Assembly: GCA_030762935.1 (NCBI GenBank) | Contig: CM060890.1 | Span: 67,024,765 to 67,088,764 of the forward strand | Length of the DNA stretch: 64,000 nucleotides | Direction: 5' to 3' | Origin: Hymenopus coronatus | Taxonomy: Eukaryota > Arthropoda > Insecta > Mantodea > Hymenopodidae | In this document: positions 24,740 to 37,245 of the stretch, in pieces | Position numbering within the stretch: position 1 is the first letter of the stretch | How the letters are laid out: each line of letters starts with the position of its first letter | Program-made: the position numbers and the translations under genes | The notes under the pieces: model-generated | What the model saw: only the letters and a program-made list of their open reading frames with translations | What the model was told of the DNA's origin: nothing | Database searches by the model: none

Positions 24740-25305
24740 TGATTGAAAGGAATTACAGAATCCCGCTTGAGAAAAGTTTAAGTATTTTAAAATTGAAACC
24801 GCTAACAAGGAATTTCTTGGAAATAGTTATCTGTATGAAAAACGTATGACATAAATTTTGTTTTAACGAGAATTACATTTTTAGTAAGGTCTTTATGGAC
24901 TATTCTCAAGATATACATTTTATTTGTAATGTGTGTGTATGTGTGTATATATATTTAATATTTGGTAGTTAATCAAAATCGTTAGACATTTTTGAGAAAT
25001 TGTAACTTTCGAAAATGTTCTATACAAAGGATATTTTGGGATGCGGGGTTACCTGAAAGTCTTGTCGCATTCTTGAAAGATGCCGAATTTAATCAAGTTT
25101 GGTATTTATCTCAATTTTCATTTTTGAGTTACTGCTTACAGACACACATACACACACCACGACCTTTTCTAAACAAAATGTTTTTTTTAGGTTTCAGAGA
25201 ACCCTGCTTGGTGCATTTCCAGTGAAATTTCGGTATGGAATTTTTGGGTGGAATACAATACCTTCTGTACCTATGTACTATGTAGGAAGCAGAAAAAGTA
25301 AAAAT
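24740..25305 (-). mobile_element. R1 repeat, reverse copy lacking its 3' end
   Basis: It runs from a segment like aaccgctaacaaggaatttc through cttgtcgcattcttgaaag to the 5' end (tatgtactatgtaggaagca, then gaaaaagtaaaaattt at about 25304). It is diverged, and the terminal hairpin is gone. Confidence 0.7.
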
Positions 25306-26370
25306 TTTCTTTGAGAATGCAACTAGTTAGTTTTTATTTAGAGAGAGAATTCCCAGCTTTATTCCAGAAGCAAGTTTTATAGTTCTTGGTTTTGCTTTAG
25401 AAAGCGAGATACAAAGTGAAATTAACTTTGGTTTGACAACACAGAAACTTTTAAAATACGCATTAAATTATGAGAGAGCCCTTAAATCATTCTACTGCAG
25501 GAAGTCTATTTTGAAGATTAGTTTTAAAAATGAGCTCTACTTAATCTTTTTGACATGTTAACTAGTTTCTACTGTAGCTCTGTTGATTAAGTAATTACAC
25601 GTGCACTAATTCAGCCTTGTGGTTGGATGTTTTGTCACTAACTTGTTTTCCACGCGAGAAAAGATGATACTGGATGTAATTGGAGAGCTCAGTTCAACAT
25701 GCAGAAACGTTAATTACTAACTCTGGCAAAACAAGAGACTCTAGGTTGGAAAACAGTAGGTACTTACTTATTTGCAGTCTAAAACCCTATGATACACACC
25801 TGCAATGCTTTTTGGAAGTGAGAAAATTCCATAGCTATTAAAGCATCTAGACACATCCTTAGCATTAATTTGAAGTTTTTTTCCAGTGAGAGGGGGATGC
25901 AATAAAGCATGTGCATTAAACGGTTTATTACTGAAAAGTGCACAGGAGAAGGACAAATGAAAGCGAACCCTTCAATCTGAAAATTCATTTGTCTTCAGTA
26001 CTGAAGGGTCAGACGAAATTCAACGATCTGGAAATAAGACTATTTATTGGTGTACTGTTTGGATTTGAATCATATCTTTGAAGTTAATTAATAGTGTAGA
26101 CCACAATGGTATTAGGAGCTCTGAAAAAAAAAAAAACACAGGTTTACCTGGATTACCTGTGGCTGCTTGAGGAGCTCTGTACAGCAAGATCCTAAGATGT
26201 CTCCTGAAGCAGATTAAATTATAAACGAAAGAGCTCGAGTAGTTAAAAATACCACACGTGTTGAAGAGGTAGATTGCATGTGGACAGCAGAGGAACTAAT
26301 TATTCAAGCAGAGAATGAACTAACGCTAGCCCGAAGATGTTACGATGGAAGCCATGGGAGCCTTTGTCAC

Positions 26371-26605
26371 GAAACCAGTACCCAATCAGGGGACTTGGTC
26401 ATTTCTTAAATAATAATAATAATAATAATATGTGCCATAAACATAATATAGTATTGTATGTAGCAATGAAGTTGTCATTAATTGTAAGTATCCACAACAA
26501 AACCTGTATCATTCCAAGAAGAAACTAGCACCTAATCAGTGGACTTGGCCATCTGTTAAATAATAAGATACGGTACCATAAATATAATACAATGCCTTTT
26601 ATATG
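26371..26605 (+). repeat. Diverged direct repeat, period about 150 bp
   Basis: Bases 26371-26455 (gaaaccagtacccaatcagg, then ttcttaaataataataata, then catAAACATAATATAG) recur with changes at 26520-26603 (gaaactagcacctaatcagt, then ctgttaaataataag, then CATAAATATAATACAATG). Confidence 0.7.
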
Positions 26606-27555
26606 TAAGGAAAAAAGGGCTACAAATATCTACTTTATGATAACTTTTAATTTCGGCAGTTCATGTGATACACCGAACTGAGGATTAAATAGTTGAGTCA
26701 TAACTCTCTGAAACTCGTGAATCAAGTTGCTATTAGATATATTTTTGTTTCCAGTTACATTTTAATTTGGGACACGACAATGAACTAACTCTTTGGCAAT
26801 ATCTTGACATTAGAGGAGAGAGACTAATAATAAGGTTCAGATTAAGTTTCACAATACAAACAACTTTCAAGTTTTAATGGCTACTTTTGCTACTACTTAC
26901 TTTTTCTGTTTATATACGAGAATTCTTATATATTTGAAGATCTTGATGCAAAGATGAGCTTTGAGCATGTCGTTTCTAGACAAAACAATATATATATATA
27001 TATATACTAATTCGTAAATTTCCACTAAGAATTATGTGCGAATGTAATGTAAACATGAAAACTAATACTGTTAATTGTACTGGAATGTGTAATGCAAAAA
27101 ACACAAAAGAAAAATGTCAGAGTGTATTTATTTCATTTTCGGATCCTGTTATCGGCTCACTTGGTGATTCCTCACTGTGGAATGACAGGACGAAAAAGGG
27201 ATACGATATTCATAATAACAAGCACATGCATTGTAATTACTAGCAATTATTTTGACGGCGTATATTTCTTCATTTTGATGATACCTATTACGTATTTTTT
27301 CTGTATTTATTTGTTTCTACCTTTCTTTCTTTCTTTCTTTTCTTACTGTTAGGTCAGCTATTATACTGCGCGACCGATTACTGCGTTAGGAGATCCTGAT
27401 GAATGGTGTGTTTGTTACAAAAATTGAAAGTAGAACTTAACAGTTGCAAGAATTTGCCTGCAATGTTGGAGCAAATATTTATAAAAATAAATAATATTTT
27501 TATTTGGAGCTAAAATATTTAAGTGCACGATAAAGCACGAATAATTACTGTCGGC
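26606..27555. other. AT-rich DNA with short (AT)n
   Basis: A TA run lies at about 26989-27006 and CTTT repeats near 27322-27342. No gene recognised. Confidence 0.45.
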
Positions 27556-27559
27556 TACC

Positions 27560-28240
27560 ATCTATAGAAATTCTCCTACTGTTCTTCATTGGCTCGACTC
27601 TGTAGCCTGTTTCGATACCCAGCTTTTCCTTGATCTTCCCAAATCTGTTTTTTCTTTCGGAGCACACTTCACAGCTGCTGCGGCTGGCCATTTTTGCGAC
27701 ATCCTTTTTAAATGTTGAACATTTTCTTTTATTTGCGTTTTTTAACTATTTATAATTTAACGGTGATTCTTGTCTTATTTCTTCATTTCGAATTTTCTGC
27801 AACCTGTGGTACTTCTTAAAAGCTTCATTTTAGTCGCCTTAATTTTTATTTTATTTGTTTTTGTTATTGATGAGCTTCCAAATATTGGGACTGACTGTAA
27901 AACAGTATTAAGTTTTATGCTGATTTCTCTTCTTTTGTCTTTAGGTTTCTGTGAATACTCCCGCATATATTTTTGAACTGATTTAATTTTCGTCAGGCTC
28001 TGTCTTCATATGAGACATAATTTCCCAATTATTTAAAATACTTCAACTATTCTGCTTTATCTTCTATTACTATCTTTGTTCTTACCGGGAGCTTGTCCTT
28101 AAATGCCATGGTCTTTGTTTTGCCTATAGATATTTTAAAACTATAATTTTTTGCTAAATTATATAATTTACAGTTTTTGTTCTCTAACCTGTATGATGTC
28201 TTGGTCGTCTGCATAAAGCAAATAATTTATTGAAATAGTG
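27560..28240 (-). pseudogene. LINE reverse-transcriptase relic (C-terminal half)
   Basis: Reading the minus strand, the catalytic box appears as LLYADDQDIIQ at about 28198-28232. It is followed after small frameshifts by KNYSFKISIGKTKTMAFKDK, KYFKxLGNYVSYEDRA and ATKMKLLRSTTGCRKFE. At about 27600-27700 comes RMSQKWPAAAAVK and a degraded form of the GRPRKRW-like tail (LGRSRKSW). This order is typical of non-LTR retrotransposon ORF2 downstream of the palm domain. Several stops and frameshifts make it dead. The 5' part of the element is absent. Confidence 0.8.
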
Positions 28241-28507
28241 TCTTAAAAATTAAAAATTCCTGTTTACATTTATATAGACACCCTTTTACCTTGCACACTT
28301 ATACAGTCAAGTCATCGACGAATCACAAGATGCTAAATATTAGAAAAGTAATAAACTAGTAAACTATGATCTCAAGGTGATGTCAGAAATTTTCAAATCC
28401 TCTTTTTTCATGTGAAATAAAACTCTTTGTGTGATGCTTTGTGAATGAAGGCTGCTTCGTTGTTTCGTTTACGAGTTGGTTGCTGAACCTGGAGGAAGGT
28501 TTTATTT

Positions 28508-28738
28508 ATTTATGTATTTATTTTATAGTGTTTAACGCCCGCTCTTACTACTATGGCACAGTAGGTGATGACACTGACGATACATGGGAGGACGATGGAG
28601 CACCAGTGGAATGCGATGGATGGGGAAACCGGAGGACCCGGAGAAAACCCGCCCCTGCGCTGCTTTGTCCACCACAAATCCCACATCAAACCCTTAGTGA
28701 GAGGCGAGTGGTCTAACCACTCGGCCACGGCACGCTTT
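28508..28738 (-). mobile_element. SINE-B copy (tRNA-Ser/Leu-like head)
   Basis: On the minus strand it begins gccgtggccgagtggttaga (box A of a type II tRNA-like head) and continues cactcgcctctcactaaggg. Further on comes the GGGTTTTCTCCGGGTCCTCC block and the CATCGCATTCCACTGGTGCT block, then a tail with GTGTCATCACC and GGGCGTTAAACACTATAAAA. It ends in ATTT-type repeats at 28500-28525. Confidence 0.85.
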
Positions 28739-28959
28739 GGAGGGAGTATAGCTATATTTTAAGTTGCTGAATATTTGGTGTTACTTTCTTGAGTTTTATA
28801 CATTTCTTTCCTCTCAAAGATCTTGCCAGTTAACACCGAATTAAACCGTAAAAGATTCGTTTTATTGTGTATCTATCTAATTTTTGATGCCAAAGCAAGT
28901 TTTGAATTTTTGTAGTGCAATGTAAATATTAAAGACGATAGAGCCCTAGAAGTGTAACG

Positions 28960-29600
28960 TAGCACACTCGATAGAAGTGAAATACATATGCATGTTAGAC
29001 AGACCCGCAGCCATCAACATGAGTACGCCGCAAATTGTAGCAATTTACTTACACTCACAGGGGTCGACCTGCAGTATACAATACAGCTCAACATTGAAGG
29101 CAAGCTGTCAGGGTTGAAAGAAGTATTGGGATGAAGTGACAGGAAGCGCAAGCACTTGTGCTACGACCTTTGTTCAGTGATGTATTGGCTATCACGCTTC
29201 CCTCGAACGCGGACTCCGAGGGCTGTGTTTGAGTATGTGCGAGTACTCTTGAGTCAGCCAGGTAGAGTTGGAGCAACTGATCAAATATAATTATCCGGTG
29301 GCACTATAGCTCGAATGGCAAAGAATGTGGCCAATATCACGCATCCCCCAACTGGAAATGGCTTTCTGGCTGGGATCACTATCTCTCGAAGCTCCTCGAT
29401 TTCCTAGATTAATAGGTGCTGAGTGGGCACCTATTCTACAACCGGGACTTAAAATTCGTACCCTCATGGATGCAATCGAAGCTGGGGCATCCCGCGCCCG
29501 AGAACCAGATCTCTGTGCTCTAGGGATATGGTCCTGGAAAATTTTCCTAGCACAGAGTTCTCAAGTTTAAAACGCTTAAGAGAGTTCAAACATCGCTAGG
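28960..29600. other. GC-richer unassigned stretch
   Basis: About 640 bases of near-balanced composition with an 81-codon frame at 29325-29570 that has no family resemblance. The sequence ggcactatagctcgaatggc near 29300 is vaguely tRNA-like but no paired stems follow. Could be an old retroposon or a regulatory region. Confidence 0.25.
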
Positions 29601-32027
29601 CTAAGGAGCACAGAAATAACTATCCAATCCTCGCGAGCGGTTATACTTTATCAGAACACAGTTAGGCTTCGCCTTGTGGATGAAGGAGAAAGCGAATTCT
29701 TCACAGTGTAATTGTAGTATTTAGAAGATTATTGTAGCTGCCTTCTTAAGGTGATGCATATGCGAAAAATGGCCAAAATTTGTGAAAATTTACTTTCATA
29801 ATAAAATTAGATGAATTCTAAACTTTAAGCAAATGTATAGTTTTTCCCACTTGGTGTACTTTAACTGAAAATTAATTGATGCTGTAAATGGATAGGCTAA
29901 TGTACAATTTAAACCTTACTTTCTCTCAAATGTTTGTTCAACGCCTTTCCATACTCAAAATTCTGCACACGATGGAACTGTTTTACTAATTTGTTTTAAA
30001 AGTATGCTACCTTTTAAAAGTATTTTAAAGAAAATGGTCACATAATGCTAAAATTTTGAGAAATTAATTCTTAAATTTTGAAAAATCTACAGCTTCGGAG
30101 AGTGCAAAAAGTAATACTTTCTTACAATAATTAAGATTAATGTAAACATATGATCGATCTATTTTTAAACTCATTTACTGTAAAGTTTGAATTTTATGTG
30201 AGTATTTTTAAAAATGCATCACTTGCCTCATTTTATTATAACAATGAATTTATACATAAAGCATTATTATTAAAATATCCATACAAACTAGAATTTTGAT
30301 ATATGGCAAATATGTCACTTGTGTGAAATATCCTTATAAATTTTAATCAGATATCTTAAATATTGTGGAGTTTGCATATTTAACATATATCAGCTTGAAG
30401 TTATTCTATTTTTATTAAAAATACACTTAGGTAATCTTTAGAACCTCAAAGAACGCCTGAATGAAACGTACGCATAAATTAGAAAAGTCTGTTCTTCTGT
30501 TCCGAAATAAGTTTTTATAATATTTATTGTCAGATTATCATTCTGTCTACTGAGATAAAGTAATTGCACTTTTCTCAGTTTCTCAGAACTAAACAGACCA
30601 GAATAATAATTTTATAATTATTAGAAGACTGAGTTTTCCGACACGGTCTTATACTTTTAACTCTTAATTTCTTCTTCCTTATCTTCTTACCTGAGAGAGA
30701 TACACCTTAAAGAGGAGAGCGGAGAGTGTATTTGTGGCAGTTTTGGCCTGTGCTGTTCCTTAAAATTGTAATTATTTAGCAGAATGAACATTCAGGGTTA
30801 AATCAAGAGGTGACGTGACCCTGTGAGGACGCCTGTTATTTGCACACGGAATATGTTTCCTATGGCATGCTTGCCTCGAACTGTACTCACAGAGCTTGAC
30901 GTTTTCACACCCCGTCATGTGTGCCCTGACAACCTTGAAGAAACCCGTTAACTGCAGTTTTACTGCAGGCTGATAGTCTGGAGGAGATTAGGTATGAAAT
31001 GACCTTCTGAAAAGCGAAAGTGGCTTTATTTTAGATGCCTAACGGGTTTTGATGCTTCAGATAAACTGAAACTTCCTGTAGATGTATGTAGATGTGAAAA
31101 AGCTAGTCTGGTTTTAGCAAACAGTGATTCAAAGAACTCTCAAGGTGAAATTTTAATGGAACTAGTTGGTTACTTTTTTGGTATTCAAAACAATTGAACA
31201 CAATACCACACAAACCGCTTCCCAAAACATACCGCTTCTCTTATTTGAAAGCTCATTCATTGCCCTAAGTGTTTTGTAGCTTCTGAAGTAGTAACACAGG
31301 TGTTGAAAAAAAATACCAGCGCGTATTATTCTCCTTTATTCGCTGTTTAGGCATTTGTTTGTTCAGGTCTCATCTGTTAATACCATGTTATTTTGCTCGT
31401 CTAATTGCTCTTTGTTCTCTTGGTTTATACTAGTTAAGTTAGATTTATTGCGCATTAGTTCATTACAAACATACATCTTCATTATGCATTTATCATTATC
31501 TTTTCCTTTTGCGGCATCTATGAGTTGGGGTTACTTCCTTTGGTGCTGTGGCTTTTTTGTTAGTAGCCCTCTTTTCTCCTCATTTTCCTTCTCTTTTCAA
31601 AATTCATCTTTCTTTAAGCTTTTTTTTTTTCATTTAGTAGACTTAAAAATTGGCCTATTTTCTTAACTATTATATCCCCTTTTATATGTAGGATTTCCAC
31701 AATTATTATATTCTTGTCCAAGTTGTCCTATTTCTTATCCAATATTTATTTTATTCAGTTTTCAGTTTCTTTATACTCTAAAAAATACTGTTCTATACTC
31801 ATCGTTCCTTCCACATAACAACCCTCCTTACATGCTACCTCGTATGCTTTTTAAGAATTTGGCTCCAGTTCTGAACCATGCTAACTCTTCCCTCTCACCA
31901 TTACTGCAATTTTTAAGACTATTCTTATTTTTGGCCTAAGCTACGTTTCACAAATTTTCTATACATTCTTCTCCTTGCTGAATAGTTTTACCTTTGGTTC
32001 ATCTCTAAATGGCTGTTTCTTATACGA
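29601..32027. other. AT-rich DNA, no recognised gene
   Basis: The T-rich frame at 31355-31666 (Ser/Phe/Leu-rich) looks compositional. The reverse strand of 31330-32000 could be an eroded LINE ORF, but no diagnostic motif is seen. Confidence 0.4.
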
Positions 32028-32312
32028 GGTGGTCCAACTACCCCATATTTGAAGTGTGCAGATATCCCTTCGTGTGTTAAAGAAATTTCAGATCTTAACG
32101 GGCTATTTCAAGTTTAAACGTGACAGTGAGGAACTGACCCTCCCAATGAGTTCGTCTCCACTGATAATAGGGAGTTCGTCTCCACCCAGTTTTCTACTGA
32201 CCAGTTTTAACACTAAATAGCCCCGTAGTGTTCTACAACTCTTTAACGCATGAAGGAATATCTGCACGTCAAACATGAGACAGCTGGGTCCCTGATATGT
32301 TCTACCATGCTA
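32028..32312. mobile_element. Palindromic fold-back MITE
   Basis: The outer arms are imperfect inverted repeats. GTGCAGATATCCCTTCGTGT followed by GTTAAAGAA at about 32056-32085 pairs with ttctttaacgcatgaag-type sequence at about 32239-32270. The arms also share a TGGTCCAACTACCCC-like outer part and CGGGCTATTT. The middle holds GAGTTCGTCTCCAC twice (32148 and 32171). TA bases lie at both outer edges, as expected for Tc1/mariner-type MITEs, but the superfamily is a guess. Confidence 0.65.
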
Positions 32313-32349
32313 CAACTCTTTACAGAAACTTCATTTCACCTGCTTATAA

Positions 32350-32670
32350 TTATTGACCTGACACGAAGATTGTAAAAGAAATATCAGACCCCAAACTACC
32401 CTTTATATGGAAACATTTTTATTTCATCAAACATTATTTTAACGATTTTCATTGAAATACCGCATAAAGTTGTTCCAATGACCAGTAAAATATATTTCTT
32501 GAATTTTCTGAGAGTAGACTTGAAAACCTCTTTTTTATAGCACTATTGTATTATTGATAATCGTAAGAAATAAAACTTTTCTACGCATAAAATGTAGAAC
32601 TCGTCGAAGAATTTGAACATATTTTTGGTGTTAACATTTCTGAAATATTGTTTGTTTTTAATTGTTCAGA
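32350..32670 (+). mobile_element. R1 repeat, internal fragment
   Basis: It starts inside R1 at gacacgaagattgtaaaaga and includes ACTACCCTTTATATGGAAAC and TGAATTTTCTGAGAGTAG. It stops before the 3' terminal block. The next copy follows about 35 bases later in the same direction. Confidence 0.7.
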
Positions 32671-32704
32671 TGTATGTGTTTTATACTTCTAAATTCAAAA
32701 TAGC

Positions 32705-33540
32705 TATTACTTTTCCTATAGTACTATATACATAGTGTATAGAGAAGGTATTACACTCCACCCAAAAATTCGATACCGAGATTTCACCGGAAATATATGT
32801 TTTAGGGTCCTCTGTATCCCAAAATCCATTTTCAGAAAAATGTCTGTGTACGTGTGTGTCCGTGAACACGATAACTCAAAAATATATATCTTCCAGAGAT
32901 ACGACACGAAGATTTCGAGAAAAATCCTCCCACCCTAAGCTACCATTTACATAAAACCTTTTTCGAAAATGTTGATTTGCTCAAAAACGGCTCTGACGAT
33001 TTTGGTTAAAATATCGTATATTAAAGATATTTACCTGACAAATAAAATATATTTCTTGAATTTCCTGGGAATAGCCTCTGAAGACTGCTTTATTCTGGAT
33101 AAATGTTACGGAATTTTGTATAACTGCTAAACCGTAAGAGATGGACAAAAAGTTACCACACAAAAAAATGTAGAGCACGTTAAAACAAACAATTAATGCT
33201 ATATAATTTTTTTTTCGTGAAGTAGATAGTTTTTTTTTTTTAGATATTCCTTGTTTTCGGTTTCAGCTTTGAAGAACTTATACTTTTCTCACACAGGAAT
33301 TTGTCAACTCCTATCCCTACAAACAAAGGAACTTCAGTCACAGAGCAACCAGCTTTTGACTATTACTTTAACCTATGGTACTCCCTTATTTCGCTTCTAC
33401 TTACAAGGAAGCAATTAATAAGTCTATTTCTGCTAGTTTTTTCTCGATTAGCATGAAGCGAATAGAATCATAATCTTTTTAACAATAATTTGTTGCAGAG
33501 ATGTAGAGAAATTCATTGGGTGAAACACATCAGATTTTTT
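32705..33540 (+). mobile_element. R1 repeat, near full length
   Basis: The 5' end (tagtactatatacatagtgt) is at about 32717 and the 3' end (gaaacacatcagatttttt) at about 33522-33540. All interior landmarks occur in order: the CACCCAAAAATTCGATACCG block, the ACGATAACTCAAAAATATAT block and the AACTGCTAAACCGTAAGAGA block. Confidence 0.87.
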
Positions 33541-33770
33541 ATTCTTTCTTTTCGCATTTATACAAAGAGAATATGATTTCAAAGCCATTCACTTAGCCAC
33601 TGGCTTTGAAAAAAAATTACTGTCTTCTTATAGGTACCTACATAAAATGAGTTGAATGAGAAACATAAGTTCATCAGTGATAACAAGAAGCAGAGAGAAG
33701 AAGAATATTCTGTAAGAATAGCTTATAGAAAAATGTGAACGGAAACTCATTCTATCTGCCTTCTTTCTTT

Positions 33771-33806
33771 CTCCCTCCCTCCCTCCCTCCCTCCCTCCCT
33801 CCCCCC
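33771..33806 (+). repeat. (CCCT)n microsatellite
   Basis: Nine or so CCCT units followed by a C run and TCTC. It produces a low-complexity Glu/Gly/Arg frame on the minus strand. Confidence 0.95.
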
Positions 33807-34854
33807 TCTCTCTAACAAAATATGAAAAGTTGAACATCCTTTAAGCAGCTAGATCATATAGGATGGCAAGAGTAACTTTCATAATTCGCCATCCCTTGTT
33901 TACGTCAAACTTCAGAGTTTGGCACAAGGACTGAGAACATTTTCATCGGCTTTTCTTTTAGAGCTGGGTATTCCTGCCTCAGATCTTACGCTTAAGCAGA
34001 ATGACGAATTTCTTCAGATCTCATTGGTCTGTTACTGAAAGAATCACGACTATTCTGTATCTTTCTGGTTAAGATTACATTTCTCTTTTAAGATCAAGAA
34101 GCAGTAAATATGTTTTCATTTTCAGCCTGTAGTAACATTGCTATCGGCTCTTTTTCAACAAGATGTTTTTACGTTACAGAATGCCAAATAGCGCGTAACA
34201 ACTGGTTAGCGGCTTTAACAGTTGTTGAACTTCAAGCAGACGCTACAGAATTGACATGATAATCGTTCAAAAACCTATTTCTATGTGAAAATAAAGCAAA
34301 GAGCCAAGGTTAAACCGATATCGTAACTGTAGGTAGAATTTACACAGGAATGGGAACATTAATATTTAAAATTGAAATGAACTGGGGGTAATTAGGAAAA
34401 TGTTAAATAAATTACCAAAGAAAATACTAGTAGAAGAGGTTTATGAAGTCGAAAAATCAATAAAAATGAAAATATATGATTAAATATTTTGAAGTTGAAT
34501 AAGAATCTAAAACGCTATTACAAAGAACACAATCATTTGGAAGGTTAATTCTCTGAGTAAACTTTTGTGATAAAAGTCGTGATTTATAACTAAGGACTAT
34601 TAGCGCCACATGTTGAAAATGTACACAGTCATTTTAAGTTAGATGATTAGAGGTGGAAACGACCAATCCTTTTTATAGTGTAATGGGAGAGTTTAATGCG
34701 TGCAGGTTTCTACTTATCTCTGGGCAAGGACAATTTAACGGAAGAAGGAAACCGTATAAAGAGAGAGCAATTAAGGTTTCCTGTACTAATTGAAGGTGTA
34801 ACCCTCACTTTTTTTTAAACTGAGTAAAATAGAGTTTTGTACACACGCACACGC

Positions 34855-34885
<31 letters not shown>

Positions 34886-35340
34886 GACACTGTGTTATAT
34901 TTTATTATAGCTAGGATTAAAGCACTCGTCTCCAACTCAAGTCCTCAACTCTAGAGTAGAAATTTTAATTTCTTTTTATTCAATTATTTTATTGTTTCAT
35001 CTGTATAGCACCCTTTAGCATCTCTGATCATATCGAGGCTATGAATTGTGAAAAACTCGGTACCTGTAGGTTCTCTCAACGTTAGGTTTTTAATCATTTC
35101 TATTCTCTCACATGCACACTTTCAGATTTAGGGGGGTGGGATAAAGAATGCTTCTTGTTAAAGAAAAATTCCCTGCCCCCAGTTCTGAAGGAAACTTAAT
35201 TTAAGCTACACATATTAACATGTTATTAGCAAACACCCTTACATATGTAATTTAGATTTATTGCATTAGTGGTTATTAGAAATCAATTTTAAAATAATCC
35301 TTAAAACTATGGGCCTATTTGGCCTATTTCAGACACTCAA
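33807..35340. other. AT-rich DNA with poly-A tract
   Basis: An uninterrupted A run lies at about 34854-34882. No gene or dispersed repeat was recognised. Confidence 0.45.
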
Positions 35341-35359
35341 TCAAAATCAAGATAGTCAA

Positions 35360-35690
35360 TTATTCTTCTTTATGAAACCATTATCTTCACCAGGTAGTTG
35401 AAAGGCTTTTGTAATATTCATTAAAATTGGAGGCACATAATTGAACAGTTCAAATACATCTTTGGAGTTTTGATGGAGCTATGAACCAAGGATTTTCATA
35501 CTCTTGTGGTAAGGACACCCAATCCCAAGAAACAAAAGCTGTTATATTTACTTCAAGCTTTTTGGTGTTGGATGATTCATCGATTATTATTAGTATTTTT
35601 CCCAAATAGGAGATGTCGGCACTAATCAGAAAATTTGTGGTTTTGAGGGTTATACTATTTTTACGCAAGGTCTTAAATAGTTCTTCCACA
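35360..35690 (-). pseudogene. Frameshifted intronless protein fragment, possibly RWD-like
   Basis: On the minus strand about 75 codons read VYVEELFKTLRKNSITLK, then FLISADISYLGKILIIIDES, then KKLEVNITAFVSWDWVSLPQ and EYENPWF. At about 35480 the frame shifts by one and continues LHQNSKDVFELFNYVPPILM, then NITKAFQLPGEDNGFIKKNN, to a stop near 35363. Composition and length suggest a true protein C-terminus and not chance. The strand-strand-LP-helix pattern weakly recalls an RWD fold, such as the central domain of FANCL, but I cannot confirm that. The upstream side ends where a SINE-E begins. A dead processed gene fragment is the best reading. Confidence 0.35.
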
Positions 35691-35945
35691 TACACCATGG
35701 GTTCAAACCCGGCGGAGGACGATGGATTTTTTTCGGGCGTAAACATCCTTAGCGTGGCTTCCTTTGGAAGGGAAGTAAAGTTGTGGGTCCCGTGTCGTAG
35801 ATTTACGGCACGTAAAAGAACCACAAGCCTCATAAGAGAGGCCTCTGAGCAAATTTAAGCGGTCTTTCACGCCCAGTATAGAATGGGACGCTGAGAACCA
35901 CAGCAGTTAAAGAGCGTCCATAAATAAAACGCCATTTATTTATTT
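35690..35945 (+). mobile_element. SINE-E copy, forward
   Basis: The box B-like catgggttcaaacccggcgg is followed by GACGATGGATTTTTTTCGGG, CGTAAACATCCTTAGCGTGG, CGTGTCGTAGATTTACGGCA and GGTCTTTCACGCCCAGTATA. It ends GAGCGTCCATAAATAAAACG with ATTT repeats. This is the reference copy for family E here. The tRNA 5' half is missing or fused to the pseudogene sequence. Confidence 0.82.
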
Positions 35946-36404
35946 CACAAACACCATGCGTTGGCTAAGGTTAGAAATGTAGAATCAGAGTGAAAAATTC
36001 ATTGCCAAACCTCTTACCTCACCAAGGTTTCCCCATTTGTACAAAGCATTTGTGAGTGAAGATATTAAAATACAATCTACAAAACCATAGCGATAAGGTT
36101 TACAGAGGCAGAGAAGTTGGAGGTGTTCCGAATTTTCTAATTTTTGTTTTACGTCCAATCACCGACACATGTACCTACTTAAGATGCTCATCTGGTATAA
36201 GTACTTGTATTATAGTGAAATTTCTATATTGATTATTTGGGTTGGACGTAATGCTTCATTCACCTGTCATAGGTAAGGTCAGAGAAAGTTCAGTTAAGTA
36301 GTTCAAAGTCCTGCTTTTAAAGATATGGTTCTGCATACGTTACCAATGTGATACTTCAACTATAATTTAGGTTTGTTTAGCAAGGGATCACGTCACAGTT
36401 TTAC

Positions 36405-37245
36405 TTCTTCTATCAGTTAGTAATTGGTAGAGAAGGTATTGTATTCCACTCAAAAACTCGATGGCAAGATTTCAGCGGAAATGAATGCTTCGAGGACTCC
36501 TAAATAAAAATGTGTTAAAAAAAGGTCCATATGTGTCGACACCTAAATCAAAAACAAAAAGTTCGCTAAATATCAAATTGGTATTTTTTCGAAGTTTAAT
36601 ATCTTTTAAGGATCGACAACGAAGATTTTCAGGAACATCTCCCCACCCCAAATTACCTTTTACAAGGAAGATTTTTTGAAATTTTCGATTTTCTCAAGAA
36701 TGACTCTAGCGGTTTTGATTAAAATACAGTATATTAAAAATATATTAATGGCATATTTAATATATATCTCCAACTTTTTGGAATTTTTTCTGAGGTCCTC
36801 CTCAATCAAAATGACTTTTCCATAACTGGTAAATTATAAGAGACAGATAAAAGCTTCTATACAAAAACTTTGGATCTCGTTAAGGCAATTTGTCATTTAG
36901 ATATTTTTGTAGAGCTAACAATTTCCGAGATATATCTGATTATTATTTCAGCTTTAACACACTTATACTTTTCTCAAACGCAGGTCGTTATTTGTTTCAT
37001 ATCTTGGCCCTGCAAAAAGAAGTGAATTCAACATCCACGCATAGCCACATTTTATACAAGAATTAACTATCACTTTAACCTAATGCATTCTCTTATTTAC
37101 CTTCTCTTACAAGAAGCTAGGTAATAATACCATTTCTGCAAATGTTCTTCCCAATTAGCATGAATTATATAGGAAGAATCCTTTGTAAGTTTGTTTGCAG
37201 AGCCGACAGAGAAAGTCCTGTGAATGAAACAGCAGATTTTTCATC
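36405..37245 (+). mobile_element. R1 repeat, full-length but diverged
   Basis: It begins ttacttcttctatcagttag with the palindrome eroded, then ggtagagaaggtattgtatt. It ends agagaaagtcctgtgaatga at about 37226, followed by acagcagatttttc. Interior landmarks are in order. Confidence 0.78.

Noticed and set aside
29325..29570. 81-codon frame as a gene
   Set aside because: No family resemblance and an isolated short frame. It is kept only as part of a GC-richer unassigned stretch.
31355..31666. 103-codon hydrophobic frame as a membrane protein gene
   Set aside because: T-rich composition explains the Phe/Ser/Leu content. No signal peptide logic or homology, and the other strand may be an eroded LINE.
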